NCBI GenBank assembly: GCA_018894105.1
Contig: CM032127.1
Location: 5,797,001 to 5,861,000 of the forward strand
Direction of reading: 5' to 3'
Origin: Jacaranda mimosifolia
Lineage: Eukaryota > Streptophyta > Magnoliopsida > Lamiales > Bignoniaceae
DNA length: 64,000 bases
The position numbers and the translations under genes were made by a program. This document shows positions 25,503 to 35,500 of this stretch, piece by piece; within the stretch, counting starts at the first letter, position 1, and each line of letters starts with the position of its first letter. The notes beneath the pieces were generated by a model. That model did no database searches. It was not told the origin of the DNA and saw only the letters and a program-made list of their open reading frames with translations.

Positions 25503-26796
25503 TGTGAGTGATTATATGCCTAAGAGGAGGGGGTGAATTAGGCTTAATAGATTTTAATGCAGTAGAAGTTTGCCACTTGAAATACTTTTTTGGCCTTTCA
25601 AAAACTGTTCAAGTCTTTTGCAGAAAACATTTTTAGTTACTGATTGAAATTCGTAAATGCCAGCTAAGATACCAGTCAGTCCAGTGATGAGAAAAGCCAT
25701 AAAATAGAAGTAATAAGACACTAGAATTTATAGAGGTTCAGTAAGCCTACATCCTCTACCTAGGCTTTCACTTAGGATTTTAAGCATCTCAAATAATAAG
25801 TGAATAAGAGCGTTTTTACAAATAAAACTGTAATTTGATAGTAAGAAAAGTTTAAGGAACAGAAACACCCTAGCAAGGTGAAAAAGTAGCTCTTCGCAAA
25901 GAGCTACACTGGAATCCTAGACGGGACGAGGCAAGTTTCGGAGCATTGTGAAACCAGCTATTTGTGAACAGGTCTAAGGGAACTTCTGCTAGATTCACTT
26001 GCACAACCTCTGTGGACTGATGCATGAGTTGCTACCACTTCGTACGGCAAACTCTAGTCTCTTCTTCCAGATCAAAATTAGGAATATTGCAGAAGATTCC
26101 AAACAGTATCGCCCTATTAATTTCCTCACGTAGAAGTCCTTAGAGCAACCAAGCGTTGATTTGTTCTCTTCACGGGGTCCCTTAAGAGCAGGTACGACTC
26201 CTGTCCCTCTTCACCACTAGGTCCTTTGAGACACAAACCGCCTTGTCCTCATCTCCCCAAAGTCCATCAAAGGCAAGTTCCATTTAAACTTCTTCACCAT
26301 AAGGTCCCTTGAAAACACACGTAGAGCAAGGAATTAACAACAATTAAGAGAAAATTGTGTATGAGAGTATAACACAACTCCTCAAGACACTTAATAAATT
26401 TATCTCCTGACTTTTTGATTCACTTTAAAAAATGCTGGATAATTTCACTTTTATATGCTTTCATTCATCGGCTATAAGTTCTCATTAAGGCAAGAATTCG
26501 TTGGAAATTAATAAGGAAACAAGTTAACTTTGGTAATCATGCATTTATACCTTATACATCGGATGATTCAACAATTGCAGCATGATGTGATTTCTTTCCT
26601 AAGTTACAAAGATGCAAATCAAACTATAATCTACAGGAAATCATTTATTTATGGGAAGTAAATTTCAGCGCATGACAGATTCTAGCAGTCTATATGTAAA
26701 CAAATTCCAGCAGATAGTATGCTTGCTATTCAGCGCATAATCCAAGGAATAATTTTGTCATGATCAAAACAATGTAGATCATCAAAAGGGTTAACA
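25503..26796 (-). repeat. Sirevirus LTR, right copy
   Basis: 1294 bp, homologous to 17365-18581 but longer, partly through extra sequence near 26665-26715. It forms the 5' LTR of the element. The sequence right of 26796 (AAACTAATATT) is unrelated flank. Confidence 0.8.
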
Positions 26797-27230
26797 AAAC
26801 TAATATTAATATTTTTTCCTAATGGGTCACAAATGTGTTTCCCTCTAAAAGAACATACTCATTTGCAAACTTATCTCTAATTACTTGTGCAATATTAATT
26901 GAGAAACACAAAATATTTGGTTATAAATTGTATGTTTTGTATTATGTGTATTGGGAGAATGACTTTTGGGAGTGGGGTTGGGGAATGTGAAGTTGTATTA
27001 GAGAATGTTATGAATATTTATTTATGTTTTCGGGAATAGATAGAAAGTTATTTTGGATAGTTTTTATGTGTTTGTTTATGTTTTGAGAGGAGACAATTTT
27101 TACTGTAGCAGTCAAATCTATGCTTTTTTGTTAGACTTTTGGGATGAAAATAGAATTGAGTAATTTTTTATAGTAAGAATAATAATAAAATATATATTAT
27201 ATGTATACTTATATATTGAAAAATGTGGAA
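26797..27230. other. AT-rich spacer, no feature recognised
   Basis: No ORF, RNA or repeat in this stretch could be assigned. Confidence 0.4.
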
Positions 27231-27600
27231 GTTTTGAGGATAAAGAAAGATAGAAGAGGTTATTTTGGAAATTTTAGTCTAGCATTTTGGAGGGAAAAAT
27301 GATGTATGCTTGGTTACATTTTGGCAAAACAAAAATGTATATATATATATATACATCAATGTTTTGACCCAAAAAAAATGTATATATACATCAAAACAAA
27401 TGTGTATATATATATACACACACATCAATATTTTGACCAAAAAAAAAAAAGTATATATGTGTATATATATACACACATCAATGTTTTGACAAATATGTTT
27501 TGCCAAAATGTAACCAAACATACATCATTTTCCCCTCCAAAACGCCATATTAAAATTTTAAAAATATCCTCTTCTATCTTTCATTATCCTTTTGTCAAAA
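27231..27600. repeat. Palindromic MITE with tandem core repeats
   Basis: The arms 27231-27330 and 27497-27600 are inverted copies. The inner 41 bp of each (27290-27330 and 27497-27537) differ at only two positions by eye. The centre holds tandem units of TATATATAC stretches followed by CATCAATGTTTTGAC-like words. Two overlapping ORFs in opposite directions are by-products of the palindrome. It is a non-autonomous hairpin-forming element. Superfamily and target duplication were not resolved. Confidence 0.65.
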
Positions 27601-28659
27601 TGTGACAAAACATAGCCATAATTTTTTCAACAAAGAAAATGTTAAATGCTTTATGATTAAGTGAATAGATTCTATATGTCTGCTTTATTACGTATAAAGA
27701 ATATCAGAGTGAACTTATAACAAGAGTATAATTTAAATTAGATCTATTGAGTTGGTTTTGTATGTTTATCATATTCTATATAAGTTGAATCAACAGGTTA
27801 TAGGTATATAATCAAATATAAATTAATAAAATTATTAAAAAAATTAAATATCTAACAGGATTATTTGAAGTTGCCTTGAAAATTAATATAGTTAAAAATT
27901 AAATTAGATAATTTTATAAGGGAATTGCCTCGCAATTTCATCGAAAAATGTAAAAAAAATTAATAATTAAAAAAATAAAAAAACCTTCAGAAATTAAACT
28001 TCTCAATTAGAAATTTAATGAAAATTCAACTGGTTGCAACAATCTAAAATCCATCTAAATTGTGTTGGAATTCCATCAAAAAAATTTCAATGGATTGTCC
28101 CATCGAAAAAGTAATGAAAATAGATGTGCGACGAGCCTTCTTTCGACATCGCAAATTCTATCGAAATTCTTTTTTTAGATGAATTTTCATTGGAATCTGT
28201 TGGCAATCTTAAAATCTGATATAAATCAGATAATTGACATCCGTATACTCAAAGTAATCTTTGAGCCACTTGTATGAATATATCATTTTAGCAGTTTCGG
28301 TGTGCTGTGAGGATACAAGGAAACTATTTTATGTAATATTGTTAAATTTTGTGTTGGCAATTAAATACATAAATGATGAAGCATGCATATGATATATTTC
28401 ATGATTCTAGGGAGTACTACAATGTCTTTTTCTAAGTATTATTATTTTGGTTAATTCTAGAAAAGTGCACATGCGCTGCACGTTTTTATAATTTCTTAAA
28501 TATTCATAAAGCAAATGGCAAAAGGAATTCAACTTTCAAAAAATTTCGTTCATCCTTTAAATAAATCACTAGAATTAGGAATTAGTACCAAGTTAATTAG
28601 AATACGTTTAGTAAGCCTTGCACGATATAAGCCTTTGCTGCCAACTCCTTGACAGTGTT
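27601..28659. other. Spacer with unclassified repeat-like sequence
   Basis: AT-rich and without genes. From 27925 to 28200 short words such as ATCGAAA and AATTTCATCG recur in both orientations, as in DNA-transposon subterminal regions. I could not define ends. Confidence 0.3.
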
Positions 28660-29329
28660 TGTTGTAACACAATTAGACCAGGCATATAAAAATAACAGCA
28701 AAGTAATTTGATGAAACTAACAAACAACAAGATTTACTGTGGTTCGACATTAGCCTATTCCACCCGACAAAGAAGAAGATCTTATTAATTCTAAATCAAA
28801 GTATCAAGTGCAATTTAAGTCCCACAAATCTCACGAGAATACCTAACACCCTCATTCTAAACCCTGTCTCAAGAAAATATCTCAAAAGTAATATAGAATA
28901 ACTTGTGTAATGTCTGTCAAAATTTGTCCTGGAAGAAAATGGGGTTTAAATACCCGAAGGAACCAAATTTTGGCCCATGGGTCCGCCTTGTGCATCGGGG
29001 TGCAAAACTATCTTCTTGGCAGAAATTGTTGCGCCAGGGCGCACAAATGTTGCACCCTAGTGCAGCATTGCGTGCCCAAGCACATGCAGTTCCAGTATGC
29101 TGCTCGCCCGGGTGGGTAATTCCTGTAGCTTGCTCGCCTGGCGCGTGTTGCGCCCGTCTTGCCTAATTTCTGCCCTGTTGCGCACTCTGGCGCGCACCGC
29201 TTTGCGCCTCAGCGTGCGGCATCCTACTAATGCGTGCCCTGGGTGTGATCCCATGCCCATTTTGGCCGTTCCGCTTTGTTTCTTCCATTTCTCGTCATAC
29301 ATGGCTCAAATTTCAACGTAAAATCAGTA
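28660..29329 (-). repeat. 3' LTR of the truncated Copia, with GC-rich segment
   Basis: Starts TGTTGTAACAC (plus strand) and ends ATCAGTA next to a polypurine-like tract (minus strand GTCAAGGTGGAGAAT). At about 670 bp it is longer than the 412-bp LTRs of the complete relative. The extra length is mainly a GC-rich stretch (about 28975-29275) full of GCGC and GCGCC words, unlike anything nearby. Confidence 0.6.
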
Positions 29330-29339
29330 ATTCTCCACC

Positions 29340-31441
29340 TTGACTTGAAATTCACCATCTATCTTCTTTGTCCTTGCACTTAAGAGGGCTCTTTATTTGA
29401 GTCTGCAAATGTTGATCAAATCCAAGCAATGCTCGAATTTGATTCCTGGAATGGCTTGATCAACATATCTGCAGGATTATCCTTAGTCCCAAACTTATGA
29501 ACTAAAATGGCACCTTAAGACACCATATCCCAGACAAAGTGGTACCTCACATCTATGTGCTTCGTTCTCTCATGGAATGCTTTATTCTTTGATAAGTATA
29601 TGTCACTCTGACTATCACAAAATACTGTAGTAATATCAGAAGCCATACGCCAGCCCCTTTAGCCAAATGCCTTCCTTGACACCTTTAGTCAAAGCTATGT
29701 ACTCAGCTTTTTTTATGAACAATGCAACTAATGATTGCAAAGTCGCCTTCCAGCTAATCATACAACTTGATACACAAAACACATAGCCTATCATGGACCT
29801 TCTACTGTTTAAATCTCCGGCATAATCTGCATTCACATAACCAATAATTCTAGTAGTAGAATTCAATTGACTATACCTCAAACATCTATCTACAGAGCCT
29901 CTCAGATACTTCATAATCTATTTCACAGTTTGCCAATGCGTCTTTCCTGGCTTCTGTATATACCTGTTCACAACAGTAACTGCGTGTGAAATATTTAGCC
30001 TACTACACACCATGGCGTACATGAAGCTAGCTACTGTACTAGCATATGGCACATTAGACATGCATTCCACCTCCTCTTCAGTACTCGGTAATGATCTGAT
30101 GAGAGCATGAAATGAGCTGCAAGTGGCATACTGACTGGCTTGGACTTTTCCATCCTAAAATGCTCTAATACATTCCCAATGTAATGCTATTGAGATAAGT
30201 ACAACAATACTAAATGTCTATCCCGGACAATCTCCATGCCTAATATCTTATTTGCACTGCCCAAATCCTTCATATTAAATTCTTCACTCAACTAAGCTTT
30301 CAAAATGTTGATTTCAGATATATTTCTAGAGGCAATCAACATATTATCAACATATAGCAATAAATATACGAGAAGGCCATCACTACAATTTTTATGATGT
30401 ACACAACAATCATAAATGCTTCTAGTATATCCTATCTTGGTAATAAAAACATCAAACATTTTATTCCACTGCTTGGGAGACTGCTTCAAGCCATATAAAG
30501 ACTTCTTCAAGAGACATGCTTGATTTTCTTTCCCGAAAACAACTAATCCCTCTAGTTGGCTCATGTAGATTTGTTTCCTCCAACTCAACATTTAGAAACA
30601 TTGTTTTCACATCCATCTGCTCTAGATCCATATCAAACAAAGCTACCATAGCAAGTAATATGCGAATGAAAGTCAACTCCCTTTCCCTAAGTAAAGCCCT
30701 TAGCAATCAAACACGCCTTATATCTAGCATTTTCAGCCCCAGGAATCCCTTCATTTCTTTTATAGATCCATTTGCAACCTACAATCTTCTATCCTTTAGG
30801 TACATTAACCAGCTCCCATGTGCTATCCTTATGTAGAGACTCTATCACTCCACTCATAGCTATTTCCCATTTATCAGAATTTGGACTAAAAATTGCCTCT
30901 TTGTATGAGACTAGATCATCTGCTATAAACTACTTGACCGAACTCAACATATAAGCAACTAGATCTGAATATGTAAACCATTGTGGTGGTTTGATCTGTC
31001 TTCTCTCTCTATCGCGAGCTAAACAATAATTTTGTAGTGGTTCATTTTCTTGTTACTGATTTGGTGATAATAAGCCTTCACTTGCTTCATTTACCACCTT
31101 CTATTTCTTCTTTGAAATTTGTGGAGGATCAATGTCAAACTCCACCTTCTCCTTAGCCCCTTGTTGACCGCTTTCCTGCTGCCCCATCTTCTTCATGTTG
31201 ATAATCATCTTGAAGCACTTATCATCATTACACTACAAACGATAACCCTTTACTCCATCAGCATAGCCTAGAAATATGCACTTTCTAGCCTTTGGCTCAA
31301 GCTTCCCTTCCCGGACACGAGCATAGATTGGGCACCCAAATACTCTCAAATTTGAGTGATCAGCAGAAGACTTGAACCAAATTTTCATTGGTGTCTTGCA
31401 GCCCAAAGTAGTCGATGATGACCTATTCACCAAATAGCAAA
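29340..31441 (-). pseudogene. pol: Copia pol remnant (integrase end, RT, RNase H)
   Basis: Minus-strand sequence clearly homologous to the pol at 42591-46543. Visible parts include 'MVNRSSSTTLGCKTPMKIWF' (integrase C-terminal side, 31433), RT with 'SLYGLKQSPKQWNKMFDVF' and 'YLLLYVDNMLIASRNI' (YVDD altered to YVDN), and RNase H with 'YVNADYAGDLNSRRSMIGYVF'. Many stops and frameshifts are present. It preserves codons that are mutated in the complete copy, for example the GYVF region that is frameshifted there. Confidence 0.8.
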
Positions 31442-31444
31442 CAA

Positions 31445-31779
31445 TAAATAGGGGCTAGTGAGTGACAAGTCTTGAAATGTGTAGGGGAGTTAGGGTTTAG
31501 TCGCTTGTCACTTTTATCTTTTATATTTTTTATTTTTTTATATTTTATTTTGATAATTTTTATTTAATTATAGTAATTAATTTTTAATTTTAAAATTTTA
31601 AAATTCAAATTTTAATTATTCTCTAATTTTTTATTTAGTAGTTAATTTTTGTTATATAATTATTATTTATTTATATATAACTATAAATAATGTAATTATT
31701 ATTTAATTATATTTAATATATACAGCTCTCAATTTTTTATTGAATCAAATAATTATTAGTAAAAGTGTGCTGAGGAACA
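31445..31779. other. Very AT-rich spacer
   Basis: Follows the broken Copia end. No ORF, no inverted repeat and no terminus I can define. Confidence 0.4.
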
Positions 31780-31869
31780 TATTAATGAATTATGAACAAA
31801 TTAGTTTTGTTAGTAATTTTACCAACAGATTACCAACAGAGTCATATCTCTCAAAAACTTTATCAATTG

Positions 31870-31877
31870 ACTGTCGA
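31870..31877. repeat. Target-site duplication, left copy (hAT-like)
   Basis: ACTGTCGA directly before the element; the right copy ATTGTCGA (33597-33604) matches at 7 of 8 positions. Eight bases is the hAT length. Confidence 0.7.
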
Positions 31878-33596
31878 TAGGGGTATTAAAAAAAAAATAA
31901 AAACCGACCGAAAACCGACAAAACTGAACCGAACCAAATCAGTTTTTCATTTCAAAAAAATTCGATTTCGGTTTTTTCGGTTAACCGAAACCGAACCGAA
32001 AAACCAAAAAACCGAAAAAACTGGTTCGGTTCGGTTAACCGAACTGAAAAAACCAATATTTTTTTTATATACAAAATTTTATTATTCAATCACTACTAGT
32101 TTAAGTTTTATTTCACATTTTTTATTAAATATTTTAAGTCTAAGATAAATAAATATAAATTTTTAAATAATGTAAATGTTAATGTATTTTTAAATTTTTG
32201 GGATAAATAATTTTTTTTTTTTGATAAAGTGAAATAATTGAGAAAAAAAGAAGTAAATAATATATCAAAATAGTTATTAAAACCCTATGTTTTATAAATA
32301 ATATAGATATATAAAAACATGCATAGTTATAATACAAAGAGAAAAAAAATGATATTTTTTTCTAAACTCAAATGGTACAATTGCATAATTTTTTTATTAT
32401 ATGAATTAATACACATTACATATAAAAAAATAGATGATTATGATTTAAACAGCAAAAAATGTTATATTAAAAGAAAATTAATTAATTAATTAAACTTATA
32501 TATATTATAGGGTATGTTGATGAGCAAAATTAAAATTTCAACTTAAATTGCAAACTAAGGGATAAGGGATTGAATCCTATTCGGCTATTTCTGTGGTAGT
32601 ACTAGTAGTATATTGTATCTACTGCCCAATAAAGATTTTATCTATATTATTATAAAAACAAAAACCGTTTTGTATCTAAAATAGAAGTTATTTTTGTTCA
32701 TTTACATAATTTGTCCTTTTAATTATTTCAACAACAAAAATTGACAATATAGTTTGAAGGATAAATTGGAGAATTCAATATAAAAAAGATAGTTTGGATA
32801 CAAATTTTATCAATATTTCATAATTATCTTTTAGAAATGATGATTTAATAAGGTTATAATTGTATTTTTTACAAAATTTACAAATTCGCAATCTATATTA
32901 TGATGTCATTGGATCAATTAGCTATTTAACTTTAGTAGATTGAGTTTAATATTTAATTCGCTATTCGATCTTAGCAATTAAGGTTTGAATATACAAAAAT
33001 TGCGTGCATCTACCTTAACTATTATAAGCTAGCAATTTTAGCATACTCAATGTGTATACTAAAATTTTTATAACATAAAATAATTAAAATATTTATTTAT
33101 CTTCTTAAATTTATAATATTTTAAATGTATTTATTTAGAATAGATAAATTATAATTTTATTAAAACAAATATTTTCAATATAGAAAAAAAGTAATCTAAA
33201 TCAATTTTTTCACCTAAAAACAAATATTTTTATCAATATACTTTTATCAAATAATTTTTGGTGCTAAAAGAATAAGTTACCTAATTCAAAATTTTAATTA
33301 AACTAACTTACTTTTGTCAAACACACTTTTATAACACTTTCTTGGTAAAAAAGTAAGTTTTTCTTTCTTTTTTTTTTCTTTTTTTTTCCAGTTCGGTTTC
33401 GGTTTTAACTGAAACCGAAAAAACCGAAAAAAAAATTCAAAAAACCGAAAAAAAAAGAAAAAAAAATTAAAAAAAAAAAACAATTTCGGTTAAAAACTGA
33501 AACCAAACCGATCTTGTTCGGTTAAAAACCGAATTGAACCGAACTGTTCGGTTCGGTTTCGGTTCGACATTTTAAAAAACCGAATGTACACCCCTA
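31878..33596. mobile_element. Non-autonomous hAT-like element with CGGTT-rich termini
   Basis: Starts TAGGGGTATTA and ends TACACCCCTA, an inverted pair typical of hAT termini, flanked by an 8-bp target duplication. About 170 bp inside each end is packed with AACCGAA / TTCGGTT words in both orientations. The interior (about 32060-33350) is AT-rich and has no transposase. It sits inside CACTA-like sequence and is therefore the younger of the two insertions. Confidence 0.7.
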
Positions 33597-33604
33597 ATTG
33601 TCGA
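33597..33604. repeat. Target-site duplication, right copy (hAT-like)
   Basis: ATTGTCGA directly after the element end. See the left copy at 31870-31877. Confidence 0.7.
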
Positions 33605-34129
33605 TGGAATTACATCTCTCAGAAATTTTACCAACGAATTACCAATAGAATTATATATATTGAAAAATTGCCAGCAGGATTACCAATGAACATTGGTTTG
33701 TTGGAAATATTACCAACGAATTACTGCGGAATTTACTTCAATTGGAAAAAGTTACTGACACATTATCAATAGATTTTATTTCTCTTGCTAATTTACTAAT
33801 TGATTACCAATGGATATTCTGTCCGTCAAAGATTCCATTGGTAAATTTATTGTCAAAACTTTTGAAAGTTTGATTTTGATATCCATCGGTAATCTGTTAG
33901 TAATTTGTTGGTAGTTACCAACAGAATCTGTCCATTGTTAATTTTCCGTCGGTGAAAGTCAGTTTTCTTGTAGTGATCGTCTCATCTCATCTCATCTGCA
34001 TCCCTAGGGTCGATAGTGGCAAAAACTAATATTTTTAGTTTTCACCGTTAACACATACCTATGATGATAACTTAGTGGTGATGAAAATCTTGTCACAATT
34101 AAACATTATTCTTGTGATTATTCAATTTG

Positions 34130-34250
34130 TAAAAATCATTAGGATGACAAATAAAATTTTTCATCACCTAATATATGTCACTAGTAATATTTTTTACATT
34201 ATCATTCACTATTTTATCACTAATTTATTTTTTTTGTTATAGTGATATAT
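34130..34250. repeat. Small MITE, copy 1
   Basis: About 120 bp, from TTGTAAAAATCATTA to TTATAGTGATAT, homologous along its length to 55010-55133. The termini (ATCACTA...TAGTGAT) are CACTA-like. Homology stops on both sides, which defines it as a mobile unit. Confidence 0.5.
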
Positions 34251-34494
34251 TGAAATCAAACTCCCGTTCCCATTTCCAATTCAAGCATCCCAAAGTTCTA
34301 AAAATCATTATTTGTCTAGATGTACTTATGAGCAGTCAAAATCAAATGAAGACACTCATTTACTTGGTTCAAATGAATATTTTCATTTTACTTTACATCA
34401 TAAATAAACATAATATATAAGAAAATATTTAATTATTAATTAAATGCACTTATATTTATACACAAGAAGTAAAAAGCCATCATCGGCTATAAAG
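34251..34494. other. Spacer, no feature recognised
   Basis: Contains a short open frame (34175-34420) without recognisable domains, most likely chance. Confidence 0.3.
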
Positions 34495-35423
34495 GTGGGG
34501 TTAGCTACAGTCCGATACCTATGGTTTTAGCCTAACATTCTACGCCCCTTAAAAAATTAACACGTGTACAAGTACCTTTTCTAAATCAATAGTAATTAAA
34601 TAAATTTATTATACTAATATTTTCTAATTAAATTAAAATTAAAATAATTTTAATATAAAATACCTTAAATATTCTTATAAAAAATTAATATATAACTAAA
34701 ATAAAAAATAAAATATAATTACCTAAAAAATAAAAAAATAAAATTTAAATTAAATCAATTCAACCCACCCAATTTCCAAATTCAACATACACATATTAGA
34801 AGCAATTTCTATTCTTCAAACCCCCAACCAGTGTTCCAATTCCCCCAACCGTAGACTCTAAGCTAAAAACCCATATTTCAACTCACCATCACATGAATCA
34901 AGGTCGCAAACTGGACATCGAACAAGCTGCAAGTCTTCAGAGATAATCACGATTGAAATTCGAGGCAGTTAGTATATGTCATGATTAATATATTTCAAAC
35001 ACCATAATTGCTTTTGATACGTGTATGTTGAATTGGAATTACGGTTGCAGGAATTGGAACACATAATTATGGTTGGGCGTTTGAAGAATAGAAATTGCTT
35101 CTGATACGTGTATGTTGAATTTGGGAATTGGGTGGGCTAAATTGGTTTAATTTAATTTTTTTTCTTTTTTCCTTTTTCTTTTTCCATTTTTTAGGTAATT
35201 ATATTTTATATTTTATTTTAGTTATATATTAATTTTTGATATAAATATTTAAGATATTTCATATTAAAAATTATTTTACTTTTAATTTAATTAGAAAAGA
35301 TTAATATAGTAAATCAACTTAATTATTATTGATTTAAAAAAAATATTTGTACACGTATCAATTTTTTAAAAGGAGTAAGATATTAAGTTAAAATCATAAG
35401 TATCGGACTATAGCCAACCCCAC
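34495..35423. mobile_element. Long inverted-repeat element upstream of the P450
   Basis: 929 bp. The left arm (34495-34862) and right arm (about 35045-35423) are inverted copies with high similarity over about 370 bp. The outermost pair is GTGGGGTTAGCTACAGTCC and its counterpart GGACTATAGCCAACCCCAC. The right arm side also contains a local duplication around a GATACGTGTATGTTGAATT word (35018 and 35103). No ORF is present. The structure suggests a non-autonomous DNA transposon able to form a long hairpin. The target duplication was not resolved. Its right end is 77 bp before the P450 start codon. Confidence 0.75.
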
Positions 35424-35454
35424 AAAAAGTGAGCACAGCCCTTTTCTTTTCTCC

Positions 35455-35462
35455 TATTTATA
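35455..35462 (+). promoter_or_regulatory. Candidate TATA box of the P450 gene
   Basis: TATTTATA lies 39-46 bp before the ATG and 31 bp after the end of the inverted-repeat element. With normal spacing, transcription would start about ten bases before the ATG, a very short leader. The call is from the motif only. Confidence 0.4.
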
Positions 35463-35500
35463 CGAGTGGAAAGTAAGGGAAAAAATTAAAGCAACACTAA

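Larger units (their letters stand above)
17365..26796 (-). mobile_element. Sirevirus-like Ty1/Copia retrotransposon with two LTRs
   Basis: Read on the minus strand: LTR 26796-25503, primer-binding site, gag 25443-24190, pol 24100-20745, an extra env-like region 20438-18990, a polypurine tract (18582-18610), then LTR 18581-17365. The two LTRs align along their lengths and both begin TGTTAACCC and end CTCACA. The polypurine tract with its AAAAAGGGGGAGAT core, the long LTRs and an extra ORF after pol fit the Sirevirus (SIRE/Maximus) group. Visible LTR divergence, including length changes, suggests an old insertion. A second body follows the left LTR. Confidence 0.8.
28660..31441 (-). mobile_element. 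Tnt1-like Copia fragment with its 3' LTR
   Basis: This is the 3' half of an element related to the one at 42117-46983. On the minus strand it starts abruptly in the integrase C-terminal region at 31441, passes through RT and RNase H, and ends in an LTR (28660-29329). Gag, protease, most of integrase and the 5' LTR are missing. Homology to the complete copy breaks at about 31441, next to unrelated sequence. Confidence 0.75.
31780..33975 (-). mobile_element. CACTA-like element end, split by a hAT-like insertion
   Basis: The right edge reads CACTACAAGAAAACTGAC on the minus strand (33958-33975), a canonical CACTA terminus. Subterminal repeats of an ATTACCAACAGA / TACCAACGAATTACC kind occur at 31815-31870 and again at 33605-33930, showing that these two parts were once contiguous. 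They are separated by the 31878-33596 element. No transposase is visible. The left end is not defined and may be anywhere between 31445 and 31790. Confidence 0.6.

Noticed and set aside
27279..27605. Overlapping ORFs on both strands rich in Tyr and Ile
   Set aside because: They are by-products of the palindrome and its TATATA core.
28903..29321. Four overlapping ORFs in the GC-rich LTR segment
   Set aside because: High GC removes stops in several frames at once; no domain is present and the segment lies inside an LTR.
31225..31245. CACTACAAACG word taken as a CACTA terminus
   Set aside because: It is the reverse complement of a conserved Copia pol codon stretch that is also present in the complete copy.
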